NCBI RefSeq assembly: GCF_017301635.1
Contig: NZ_CP071091.1
Location: 835,001 to 899,000, forward strand
Length of the DNA stretch: 64,000 bases
Reading direction: 5' to 3'
Source of the DNA: Myxococcus landrumus
GTDB taxonomy: Bacteria; Myxococcota; Myxococcia; Myxococcales; Myxococcaceae
Both the position numbers and the translations under genes were made by a program. This document shows positions 17,775 to 26,110 of the stretch, one piece after another. The first letter of the stretch is position 1, and each line of letters opens with the position of its first letter. The notes under the pieces were generated by a model. The model saw only the letters and a list, made by a program, of their open reading frames with translations. It was not told where the DNA came from and ran no database searches.

Positions 17775-20126
17775 TCAGAAGTCATAGCGTGCCTGGAGGC
17801 GGAGCTGCCGGGGCGGCTGATACTCGGCGGGGACACCCAAGGCGTCGGTCCGGGTGACGGCTTGGAAGTTGAAGACATTCAAGATGTCCAGTTCGAGGGT
17901 GACTCGTCCGGTGTATGCAATCCAATACAGGAAGGTCGCGGACGCATCGATGGTATGCACCCAGGGCAGGCGTGTTGGGGCCTCCTCCATCCACGCTCCC
18001 GACTCTCCGATGTAGCTCAAGCTCAGCGTGGGGCGCCACGCGTGGAAGCTGGGAAGGTTTCGGACGACGTAGAGCTTGATGGAGTCGGGGCGGTCCGACA
18101 CAGAGGCGTCGAGGAGGGTGGGCCATCCGCCATCGAGCGTGCGCTGGGCGAACGGGGCCCGCACCCGGCCCGCGCCCTTCTCGGTCAGGCTTGACCGGGT
18201 ATAGCTGAGGTGGAAGCGGAGGTTCTCGAAGTCGTGCTCCTGCTGAAAGACGACGCTGAGGGCCTCGTACCTGCGCTCCGGAGCGCGCGAGGCGGGCGTG
18301 CGCAGAAGTCCGTCCATCGGCGCAGCGAGCTTTCGATGCAGGTAGGTCACCGTGAGGTGTGACAAGCCAAAGGACAGGTGCCGCAGCCCAAGGAGGACGT
18401 CACGGGAGGTGGGTGCCACGAGTGCGGATGGATTCTCCGCGGTGCGCTCCGCCAGGCTCAGCGGGAGCAGGGAGACCGTGGCGCCGTACCTCGCGAAGAG
18501 GCGAAAGTTGATCAACGGAAGCGGGTCATCGAAGACGAGCTCCAGTCGGGGAGAGACCTGCTCTCCCAGGTGCAAAGTGGGGCCGCCGTCCGTTGGAAGG
18601 ATGCGTTGAGCGTCGTAGCGAACGCCGACGTTGAGGTCCGGTGCATGGGAGAAGGGAGGTGCCCATGAGTCCTGGACGTATGCGCCGAGGACGGTGCCGC
18701 GTGTCCTGACTTCGGGGCCCGGCACGGACGTTCCGGTGTCGACCCGAGACGTCGCATGGGCATAGCGCAGGGCCTCCGCATCGATGCCCGCCTTCAGTCG
18801 ATGGTTCCCCAACAGGGTGAGCGTGCGTGCGACCTGCGCATTCACCTGATAGCGGTCCGTGGAGAAGGGAGGGCTCGTCCTGGCGAAGTCCGTCGTCGTC
18901 GGCGCCCCCGGCTCATTGCGCGGGGCTTCCAGGTCACCTTGGCGATGGAGCCACCCCACGCGCGCCTGGAGCTCGGTCTCTCCGAGGGAGCCCGTGAACG
19001 CGAGGCCCGTCTTCGTGGTCGTGCTGTGGGCGGACGCGGGGCGTGACGCCTCGGAGGTGGCTGCGAGCGCTGATGTCCACTCGGTGGGCGCGGTGATGAA
19101 GGTGAGGTCCAGGCTCCCGGGAAGGCCCCGGGGCTTGAACGTGAGCTTGGCGATGGCCTGGACGCCGCGTTGATCCAGGAAGGGAGTGGTCGCCGAGCTG
19201 ACTCGCGAACGGCTCAGGATGGGGGCCACTCCCAGATAGACCGCCAGTCGCTTGGGGATGATGGGGCCCGTGAAGGTCCCTCCGAAGTCGCCGAGGTTCC
19301 CCAACGACGTCGTGTGAGGAATGGCCTCGTCCGAGGCAAGGGACGCGCGCGCTCCCTCCAGGACACCGGGTGCCCAGGACATGAAGGCGGAGCCCGAGAA
19401 CACCCGGAAGGCTGTCGGCGTGCTCGTCGCATCGATGCGGGCTCCCGTGGCACCGCCAGACATTGCGTCCGTGCCGCTCCAGGAAAGGTCGATGCTGTCG
19501 AGGAAGCCGGCATGGAGGGGCAGCGTGTTGGTGCCGAACGCGGGGTCGACCGTCGACAGGCCATCCAGTCGATAGTCGGCTTCGCGCCCGGATGCGCCAT
19601 GGAGCGAGAGGCCCGCGTTTGACACATGGGCTCCCGCGGCGAGCTCGAGGACGCTGTCGACCGAGCGAAGAGTATTGCCCTGGTCCCTGGCGGGACGTTG
19701 GTTCTTCAGGCTCGGGAAGAAACGCCCGTTCACCTGGAAGCGGGTGGGGGGCAGGGTCTTGTGGAATCCCCACTCCAGGGTCTCGGCCTCGTCTGGACCT
19801 TCGACCAGGCGCACATCCATGCGGAGTGTCTGGCCCTCTTCGAGCTGGATGTCTCGAGTGGCGGTGCTGGCGGTCTCCTGCTTGTCGAAGATGACGAAGA
19901 ACTTGCCGGGCGGGAGGTCCTCCAGTCGGTACTCGCCGTGCTCGTCCGTGATGCCTGGTCGTAGGTCGTCAGGTCCGAGCACCGCGGTCACGGTGACTCC
20001 CGGGACGGCGTCCCAGGGAGAGTCCGCGCGGGTCACCTTGCCCATCAGGATTCCCCCGGCGCGAGCCGCTGCCCCGAACAACAAGCACCAGAGCACGAGG
20101 AATCGGAGCGGCTGTTGCATGTTCAC
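17775..20126 (-). CDS. Oar-like TonB-dependent outer-membrane receptor with carboxypeptidase-regulatory domain
   Basis: A protein of 783 residues if started at GTG 20126, or 781 from the ATG at 20120. A signal peptide (LVLWCLLFGAAARAGG) is followed by a carboxypeptidase-regulatory-like beta-sandwich (GVTVTAVLGPDDLRPGITDE, EYRLEDLPPGKFFVIF), then a plug-like part (LSLHGASGREADYRLDGLST) and a long series of amphipathic strands ending in RLQARYDF, whose terminal Phe is the outer-membrane beta-signal. In Myxococcus xanthus the related Oar works with a TonB system in export of the protease PopC; substrates of this copy are unknown. It lies 52 bases after a paralogue, so the two are probably cotranscribed. 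Confidence 0.8.
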   Translation of the reverse strand: MNMQQPLRFLVLWCLLFGAAARAGGILMGKVTRADSPWDAVPGVTVTAVLGPDDLRPGITDEHGEYRLEDLPPGKFFVIFDKQETASTATRDIQLEEGQTLRMDVRLVEGPDEAETLEWGFHKTLPPTRFQVNGRFFPSLKNQRPARDQGNTLRSVDSVLELAAGAHVSNAGLSLHGASGREADYRLDGLSTVDPAFGTNTLPLHAGFLDSIDLSWSGTDAMSGGATGARIDATSTPTAFRVFSGSAFMSWAPGVLEGARASLASDEAIPHTTSLGNLGDFGGTFTGPIIPKRLAVYLGVAPILSRSRVSSATTPFLDQRGVQAIAKLTFKPRGLPGSLDLTFITAPTEWTSALAATSEASRPASAHSTTTKTGLAFTGSLGETELQARVGWLHRQGDLEAPRNEPGAPTTTDFARTSPPFSTDRYQVNAQVARTLTLLGNHRLKAGIDAEALRYAHATSRVDTGTSVPGPEVRTRGTVLGAYVQDSWAPPFSHAPDLNVGVRYDAQRILPTDGGPTLHLGEQVSPRLELVFDDPLPLINFRLFARYGATVSLLPLSLAERTAENPSALVAPTSRDVLLGLRHLSFGLSHLTVTYLHRKLAAPMDGLLRTPASRAPERRYEALSVVFQQEHDFENLRFHLSYTRSSLTEKGAGRVRAPFAQRTLDGGWPTLLDASVSDRPDSIKLYVVRNLPSFHAWRPTLSLSYIGESGAWMEEAPTRLPWVHTIDASATFLYWIAYTGRVTLELDILNVFNFQAVTRTDALGVPAEYQPPRQLRLQARYDF

Positions 20127-20178
20127 GCGTCATTCTCAGACAAAGGAGTGGGGTTGCGGCGCCAGGGGGAAGTCTGGG

Positions 20179-22650
20179 TCAGAACGTGTAGCGTGCCTGG
20201 AGGCGGACTTGACGGGGGGATTGGTACTCGGAGGGGGCTCCGAGGGCATCCGTCCGAGTGACGGTCTGGAAGTTGAGGAGGTTGAAGACATCCACTCCGC
20301 CGACGAATCGCCCGGAGCCCGTGTCCCAGGTTCCGAGCGTCATGAAGGCATCCACGCTGTGATGCCAGTCCAGCCGGCGAGGGGCCTCGAGCATTCGGGC
20401 GCCTGACTCTCCCAGATAGGAGAGGCCCACCTGGGCGATGAGGTCTTGGCCCATCAAGAGTGTCCACGCGACAAACGCCTTGACGGTGTGGGGGCGGTCC
20501 ACGGGGGACGAAGGAATCTCACCCATGCCCATCATGTCAGGGAGGAAGGTTGACGCTGGCGCGAGACGGACGCGCCCGTGGCCCTCTTCCATGAGCCGCG
20601 ACCACGTGTAGCTGAGCAGGAATTGCAGACCGTCCTGGGCCTCGGGGTCGTTGCGACCGAGCACCACCGTGACGGCGTCATAGGTGCGGTCGTTCGACGG
20701 ATGCGCGCTCCGCACGTCGCTGATGGGGGCATGCAGTGCTCGGTGGAGATACTGGAGGCTGAGCCTCGTATTGAATCCACCGCGGGCATCCATTCCTGCC
20801 AGGAAGTCCTGGGCCGTCGGCGCGGTGAGCTCGGGCTCTCGTGCAAGGGTGTGGGCCTCCACGAGTCCGAGCGGCACCTGGGACATGGCCATCCCGAACT
20901 GCGCGAAGGCGCGCACGAAGTGGTCCTGCCCATACGTCACGCCCAGCCGTGGAGAGACACGGTTGCCGACGAGAAGCGCGCGGCCTCCTGCTTCGGGCAG
21001 CACGCGCTGGAGGTCATAGCGAAGCCCCCCGGAGATGGAGAGTCCACCCAAGGGCGACCAGACATCCTGGACGAAGGCGCCGAGGCGTTGTCCTCGAGTT
21101 CTCGTCGTGTGCACGTCATGGCGTGGGGCGCTCTCGTCCTGTCCGAGGGAGGTGCTTCCCTGGAGGTGGCTGTCACGCTCGTGGACGAGATACTCCGTGT
21201 TCACGCCCGCCTTGAGGACATGGGCATCCTCCGCGTCGCGTTCGATCTGGAAGTTCGCCTGGTAGCGATCCGCGCGGTCGTCGAGCTGTTCGCCCAGGCC
21301 GGTCGGCGCCAGTGGTGTCCTTTCCGCGAAGGTGGAGCCCCGGTGAAGCCATCCGACCTGGGCCTGGAGGTTCACGTGCGATTCAAAGAGGCGCTGGGAC
21401 CAGGCAAGGCTGGTCCGAGTGGTGGTGCTGTCGACGCGCGCCGTTGACGTGGATGTTCCCGTGACAGGGGCGAAGCCGTTGGAGAGCGTTGGCAGGGTGA
21501 TGAAGGACAGGGAGAGCGACTCGGTGCGCGAGGGTGCGAACTCGAGCTTGCCCATCACCTGGACGGAGCGCCGGTCGAGGAAGTTCGCGCCGGACGCTGG
21601 CGCCGAGCCCTCGTTGGAGGATGCCGGCGGCAGGGCCATGCGGCGGAAGGTGGGCGCGGCGCCGAGGACGAAGGTCAACTTCCGGCGCTTCATCAAGGGG
21701 CCGCGAATGATGCCGCCGAGATCGCCGAAGTGGTGAAGGGACTCGTCGCGCACCGGGCCCGTGGCGAGCTGGGGCCGCGTGCGAGCTCCTTCCCACGGGC
21801 CTGGTGTCCAGGTCGCGAAGATTGCCCCATGCGGTCGGGTGTGGCTGGAAGGAGTGGTCGTGGTGATGTTGGCGCCGGCGGCTCGAGCGTCGTCGGGCAG
21901 GGCTCCGCTGGTGACGAGGCTGAGGTCCCCGACGAAGGCCTCGGGAAGGGGCAGGGCGTTGGTGCCGAAGACGGGGTCCTGGATGGAGAGTCCGTCGAGG
22001 AGGGTCTCGTTCTCGAAGGGAGAAACGCCGTGAAGGCCGAGCCCTCCTGTCATCACCCGGGTCCCGGGAAAGAGCGCCAGGCTGCTGTCGAACGAGCGCA
22101 GCAGGCCTCCGAAGTCCTGGGCGGGACGGTGGCGCGCCAGCTCGTCCGTGAAGCCCAGCTCGATGGACTCTCGCGTGGTGGGGACCTGAGCATCGATGAC
22201 CGGCCAGGGGCTCACACCCGCCACTGGAATCTGCTCCTCGTCGAGCTCTTCGAACACGTCGAGCATGAGTTCGACGTTGACGCGAAGGGGCCGCTCCGCC
22301 CGCAGGTTCACCTTGTCTCGACGCAGGGCGATGAAGCCGTCCGCCTCGAACCGCAGGGCATAGAGGCCAGGCGGAAGCTGGGGAAATTGATACGCCCCCG
22401 CGTCATCGGTGACGGTGACGCGGTCTTCATCCAGGGCCGGCGAGCTCGCCGTGACGCGCGCGTTCGCGACAGGCAGGCGGTTGTCCTCGACATGGAGGAC
22501 CGTTCCTCCGAGGGAGGCGGTCTGGGCCCAGGCGTTCGTGCTGGCGGAGATCAGCAGGAGCCACAGGAGGTGGAGCGTCCTGCGTGAGAGCGCCGGCGTG
22601 GAGCCGGAGGTGCCGAGGCGGCGGGGCGTCTGAGGGGATGGGGGAGGCAT
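20179..22650 (-). CDS. Oar-like TonB-dependent outer-membrane receptor, paralogue of the downstream gene
   Basis: A protein of 823 residues from the ATG at 22650; a TTG at 22668 is in frame but has no ribosome site. After a hydrophobic signal (HLLWLLLISASTNAWAQ) it has the same order as its neighbour: a carboxypeptidase-regulatory domain (RVTVTDDAGAYQFPQLPPGL), a plug-like region (LGLHGVSPFENETLLDGLSI) and a beta-barrel ending RLQARYTF. The C-terminal stretches of the two copies (VTRDTALGAP-type segment, YQSPRQVRLQARYTF) are almost the same, while the rest has diverged, as expected for an old tandem duplication. It is the first gene of the pair. Confidence 0.8.
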   Translation of the reverse strand: MPPPSPQTPRRLGTSGSTPALSRRTLHLLWLLLISASTNAWAQTASLGGTVLHVEDNRLPVANARVTASSPALDEDRVTVTDDAGAYQFPQLPPGLYALRFEADGFIALRRDKVNLRAERPLRVNVELMLDVFEELDEEQIPVAGVSPWPVIDAQVPTTRESIELGFTDELARHRPAQDFGGLLRSFDSSLALFPGTRVMTGGLGLHGVSPFENETLLDGLSIQDPVFGTNALPLPEAFVGDLSLVTSGALPDDARAAGANITTTTPSSHTRPHGAIFATWTPGPWEGARTRPQLATGPVRDESLHHFGDLGGIIRGPLMKRRKLTFVLGAAPTFRRMALPPASSNEGSAPASGANFLDRRSVQVMGKLEFAPSRTESLSLSFITLPTLSNGFAPVTGTSTSTARVDSTTTRTSLAWSQRLFESHVNLQAQVGWLHRGSTFAERTPLAPTGLGEQLDDRADRYQANFQIERDAEDAHVLKAGVNTEYLVHERDSHLQGSTSLGQDESAPRHDVHTTRTRGQRLGAFVQDVWSPLGGLSISGGLRYDLQRVLPEAGGRALLVGNRVSPRLGVTYGQDHFVRAFAQFGMAMSQVPLGLVEAHTLAREPELTAPTAQDFLAGMDARGGFNTRLSLQYLHRALHAPISDVRSAHPSNDRTYDAVTVVLGRNDPEAQDGLQFLLSYTWSRLMEEGHGRVRLAPASTFLPDMMGMGEIPSSPVDRPHTVKAFVAWTLLMGQDLIAQVGLSYLGESGARMLEAPRRLDWHHSVDAFMTLGTWDTGSGRFVGGVDVFNLLNFQTVTRTDALGAPSEYQSPRQVRLQARYTF

Positions 22651-22948
22651 CGCGGCGCGTGACGGCAAGCAGGTCGAAGAGACTCACGAAGACCGCTCCA
22701 GAGGGTCCTCTGGCCAGCCCGCCGAGTACGGCACGGGAGCCTCGTCGCTTCATCATCGTTTCATCATGCGCGGAGGGGCCCCATGGCCATCCACAGCTCA
22801 AAGTCAGTCGAGTTCGCCAACATGATGTGGAGGACCGCCGGCAGGTAGGTCGTCACGGTTAGAAATGGTCGGCCCGTGATTGTCACGTCCACGAGGGAGA
22901 AGGGCAAACTGTGCAATCCTGCGGCTCCACTTGGCCAACGGGGTCTCG

Positions 22949-24103
22949 GTGACTGACGGGCAGGAAGCGCGGCGACTCGCGGAGCTGGGCCTTCGCCCGG
23001 GCGAAGCCACCTTCAACGCGGGGCGCGTGGAACGGGTCGCGATGGATGCCGACCGGCTGGTGGGCCTCGTCTCGCGACTCATGCGCGAGGAGCCCCTCCG
23101 TGAGCTGCGTATCCAACTGGACCTGGCGGGCAGCGAAGAGTCGCTCCATCAGGTCCTCGCCGAGCTTCGCGAGGTGGGGCTGGCCTCCACCCTGAATCGC
23201 ATCGTCATCGACCGGCGGAAGTACTGGGAAGTCATCCGAGATGACGAGCTGGACATCTATCGGGAGGCCGGCGACGTCGTCCGGTTGGAGCTGTTGCTTG
23301 TCGACTTCGAGCGTCCCGACTCCGGGTTGGAGTTGCTGGAGCTGGCCCTGATGTCGCTCGACACGACAAAGCTGGAGGCCTTGAACATCGCCATCACCAG
23401 TCGCGGCCTGACGGATTCGGCGCGACTGGTCCAGATGCTTCGTCGTCTAGGACCGCGCCCCTCGTTGCGTGAGTGGACCCTGGGCTACTTCACCGGAATC
23501 GAGCGTGATTGGATTCAGTGGGTCCGGTTCGATGCGCTGGAGATGCTCTTGTCGCTGTACCCAGGGCTTCAGACGCTCATCCTTCCGATGGCGGAGCTTC
23601 ACGTCGAGAGGCTGGACCATCCCGAGCTGCGCTCACTCTTCCTGAACTGGCTGGGCTCTACTCCCCACGGCCCCTCGGACTTGTCCTCCTGGACGAAGTC
23701 CCCTGTGCCCAAGGCGAGCGGACTCCAGTTCCTCCGAGACGCGCGCCTGCCCACGCTGGAGCATCTGGGCATCGACTTCCAGTTCGACTGGTACGTCGGG
23801 TGGACACCCGAGGACGTCCACGCCTTGTTCCAGGCCGACGGGCTCGTGCAGCTCCGCCACCTGGTGCTGCGCTACTGCGACTTCGGCGACGTGCTCTGCG
23901 AGGCGCTCGTCCATGCGCGCTTCGCACCTCGGTTGGAGGTCATCGACCTGACGGGGACGGGGCTGACGGACACGGGGATTCGCATCCTCGCGAGAGCCCC
24001 CTCGTTCTCCCGTGTGAAGCAGCTCATCTGCGCGCGGGATGAAATCTCCCCTGACGCCTGGGACGAGCTCGCGGCGCGCTTTCTCGTCACGGAGCCGCCG
24101 TAG
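22949..24103 (+). CDS. Leucine-rich-repeat-like protein
   Basis: About 384 residues from a GTG at 22949, before which ACGGGG may act as the ribosome site; the frame is open from a TTG at 22880, so the start is uncertain. The middle and end carry irregular leucine-rich repeats (LEMLLSLYPGLQTLILPMAEL, LQFLRDARLPTLEHLGIDF, LVQLRHLVLRYCDF, RLEVIDLTGTGLTDTGIRIL). Such repeats bind other proteins; myxobacterial genomes hold many standalone copies. The N-terminus (DGQEARRLAELGLRPGEATF) is not recognised. There is no signal peptide, so it is probably cytoplasmic. It is divergent from the receptor pair and convergent with the next gene (21-base gap). Confidence 0.6.
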   Translation: MTDGQEARRLAELGLRPGEATFNAGRVERVAMDADRLVGLVSRLMREEPLRELRIQLDLAGSEESLHQVLAELREVGLASTLNRIVIDRRKYWEVIRDDELDIYREAGDVVRLELLLVDFERPDSGLELLELALMSLDTTKLEALNIAITSRGLTDSARLVQMLRRLGPRPSLREWTLGYFTGIERDWIQWVRFDALEMLLSLYPGLQTLILPMAELHVERLDHPELRSLFLNWLGSTPHGPSDLSSWTKSPVPKASGLQFLRDARLPTLEHLGIDFQFDWYVGWTPEDVHALFQADGLVQLRHLVLRYCDFGDVLCEALVHARFAPRLEVIDLTGTGLTDTGIRILARAPSFSRVKQLICARDEISPDAWDELAARFLVTEPP

Positions 24104-24124
24104 CGCAGCCCGCTGCCTTCCGGC

Positions 24125-25450
24125 TCAGCGGCCTCGGGGCTTGTCGTCCGCTTCCTCGTCATCCGGGTACACGTCGTCCGGGTCAGGCTCGGGCTCGTCA
24201 TCCGGATACATGTCGTTCGGGTCCGGCTCCGGCTCGTCTTCCTCGTCGCCGTCCGGACGCGTGGCATAGCCGCCCGTGTTGTACGCCGGCGCGGGCACCT
24301 GCGCGGCTTCGTCTTGCCACCCCGTGAGGTAGCGGAAGGCCTGGAAGCCCATCGCCCCCAGCCCCACGACGAAGATGAGGGGCCCCGGCACCAGGCGCAT
24401 GTGCAGCAGCGCCCACACCAACCCCAGCCCCACCACGCCGGCGGGAGCAAAGCGCGTCCAGGCCGGACGGCTCACGTCCGGCTTCAACGCCAGCAACCCG
24501 AGCAGCGAGATCAGCAGCAGCTCGAAGAGCACCGCTCCCGACAGGTCCCAGCCGGCCAGCGTGATGACTCCCGAGCCCGCCGAATACAGCGAGTCATCCA
24601 CGGGACGCTGCTGCCCGATGACCTTCAGCTCCGGCGGACCCGCGGGCACGGGGGCGTCCGCGACGACGGGGAGGGCGGTCATCGTGTGCCAGGGCGCATA
24701 GAGCGTCAGCAGGCACAGCGCCACGCCGCCCAACGCCAGCACCTCCGGCACGAGCAACAGCCGCTTCAGGTCGAAGTAGCGCGCCAGCACGCCTTCAGGA
24801 CCCGCGATGACCTTGCGGTACTGGTCATGGATGATGAGGCCCGAGGCCAGGAGCCACAGCAGCGGCGAGAAGCCGAGCCCCAGCATGCGCACCGTCAGCG
24901 CGGCCAGCAGCACCGAGTACGCCGCGGGAACCTCGGGGCGATAGAGCACCTCCGGAAGGAGCCGCGTGAAGCCCGCCCCTTCTCCCGCGAGCCGCAGCTC
25001 CCGCGCGAGCAGCAGCACCGCGCCCGCCACCGCGAGCACCGTGCCGACCACGCCCACGCTCTCGAAGGAGGGGAGGATGGTGAGCGCCAGTGCGAAGGAC
25101 AGCATCGCCAGCCCCACCACGCTCTGCGAATGCGCCGGCACGCTGGCAAGCCATCGGGGACCGTCGTACCGGGGCCGGGACTGTCCCGGGTCCGTGTCCT
25201 CCGCGGCCTCCTCCGGCACTCGCGCCGCACGGTGGCCACTCTGACGGGGGGCATCCTGACGGTGGTCATCCACCTCGTCGAGGATCTCCGCCGCGTAGGA
25301 AGGCTCTTCCATCGCGCGCTTGGGCTTCGACGACCTCAGCGCGGAGCGCGAACCCGTGAGCCCCTGGGGGCTCTCCGGCATCTTCGCGCCACAGTTCTCG
25401 CAGTACTTCAGCCGGCCGTTCGAGGCCTCGCCGCACTCCGGGCACCGCAT
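24125..25450 (-). CDS. Zinc-ribbon polytopic membrane protein
   Basis: A protein of 441 residues; AAGGTGGG precedes the ATG at 25450. It opens with a four-cysteine zinc ribbon (CPECGEASNGRLKYCENCG), followed by a charged linker of about 70 residues and then about nine hydrophobic segments (for example VVGLAMLSFALALTILP and SGAVLFELLLISLLGLLAL). The last 45 residues are very acidic and contain a 13-residue repeat (DEPEPDPNDMYPD). It lies 99 bases after ccmG on the same strand and may be a late gene of the ccm operon. Function is unknown; a housekeeping role in membrane or haem-protein biogenesis is only a guess from position. Confidence 0.6.
   Translation of the reverse strand: MRCPECGEASNGRLKYCENCGAKMPESPQGLTGSRSALRSSKPKRAMEEPSYAAEILDEVDDHRQDAPRQSGHRAARVPEEAAEDTDPGQSRPRYDGPRWLASVPAHSQSVVGLAMLSFALALTILPSFESVGVVGTVLAVAGAVLLLARELRLAGEGAGFTRLLPEVLYRPEVPAAYSVLLAALTVRMLGLGFSPLLWLLASGLIIHDQYRKVIAGPEGVLARYFDLKRLLLVPEVLALGGVALCLLTLYAPWHTMTALPVVADAPVPAGPPELKVIGQQRPVDDSLYSAGSGVITLAGWDLSGAVLFELLLISLLGLLALKPDVSRPAWTRFAPAGVVGLGLVWALLHMRLVPGPLIFVVGLGAMGFQAFRYLTGWQDEAAQVPAPAYNTGGYATRPDGDEEDEPEPDPNDMYPDDEPEPDPDDVYPDDEEADDKPRGR
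24159..24236. repeat. Two 39-base tandem repeats in the acidic tail of the zinc-ribbon gene
   Basis: TCATCCGGGTACACGTCGTC and TCATCCGGATACATGTCGTT begin two adjacent 39-base units that encode the repeated acidic motif DEPEPDPxDxYPD. The units differ at a few bases. Such in-frame minisatellites can change copy number between strains. Confidence 0.7.
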
Positions 25451-25549
25451 GAACCCACCTTGCTGTGCGGAGGGCGAGGGCCCTCACGGTCCAGCACACG
25501 TCGTGGAATACCACGACGCTTTCTCTGGAAGCGAGAGGGCCCCGGGGGA

Positions 25550-26110
25550 CTACGGGCGCGCGGCCTCGGCGGGGGAGGGCACCGCCGCGGTCGCCGTCAG
25601 GTCCCGGATGCGCTGGGTGAGCGACTCCGGGTCGATGGGTCCCACGTGCTTGCCTCGGATGGTGCCGGACGGGTCGATGAAATACGTCTCCGGCACCCCG
25701 GCCACGCCATAGCTCACTGCCATGCGCGAGCGCGGGTCCACCAGCTGCGGGAAGCTGTAGCCGTTCTTCCGGAGGAAGGCGCGGGCGTTGTCCTCGGAGT
25801 CCTCGAACACGACGCCCAGGAACACCGCCTGCGAGCCGAACTCCCGCTGGCCCCACTCGAGCACCGGGTGCTCGTACATGCACGGCCCGCACCAGGAGGC
25901 CCAGAAGTTGATGACCACCGGGCGGCCCTTGAGGTCCGCCAGGCTCACCCGCTCACCGGTGTCCAGCGAGCGCAGCACGAAGTCCGGAGCGGGCTTGCCC
26001 GAGAGCATGAAGGGCACCTCGTGCGGGTTGCGCCCGAAGCCCTTGGCCAGCACCACGAGCAGCCCCGCGCAGAGGGCCACGAACAACAACGTGTAGCGCC
26101 AGCGCTTCAT
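25550..26110 (-). CDS. ccmG: Thiol-disulfide oxidoreductase CcmG/DsbE
   Basis: A protein of 186 residues with one N-terminal membrane anchor ([20 protein letters not shown]) and a thioredoxin fold facing the periplasm. The active site is W73-C-G-P-C77 in [18 protein letters not shown], and the cis-Pro loop [12 protein letters not shown] is present. CcmG reduces the CcmH/apocytochrome disulfide during haem attachment. Its ATG overlaps the ccmF stop (TGATG), so translation is coupled. It is the last recognisable ccm gene of this block. Confidence 0.9.
   Translation of the reverse strand: MKRWRYTLLFVALCAGLLVVLAKGFGRNPHEVPFMLSGKPAPDFVLRSLDTGERVSLADLKGRPVVINFWASWCGPCMYEHPVLEWGQREFGSQAVFLGVVFEDSEDNARAFLRKNGYSFPQLVDPRSRMAVSYGVAGVPETYFIDPSGTIRGKHVGPIDPESLTQRIRDLTATAAVPSPAEAARP

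Noticed and set aside
22651..22948. Promoters or a small gene in the divergent gap between the receptor pair and the LRR-like gene
   Set aside because: About 300 bases without a supported gene; no clear promoter boxes or repeats, apart from the possible upstream start of the LRR-like frame at 22880.
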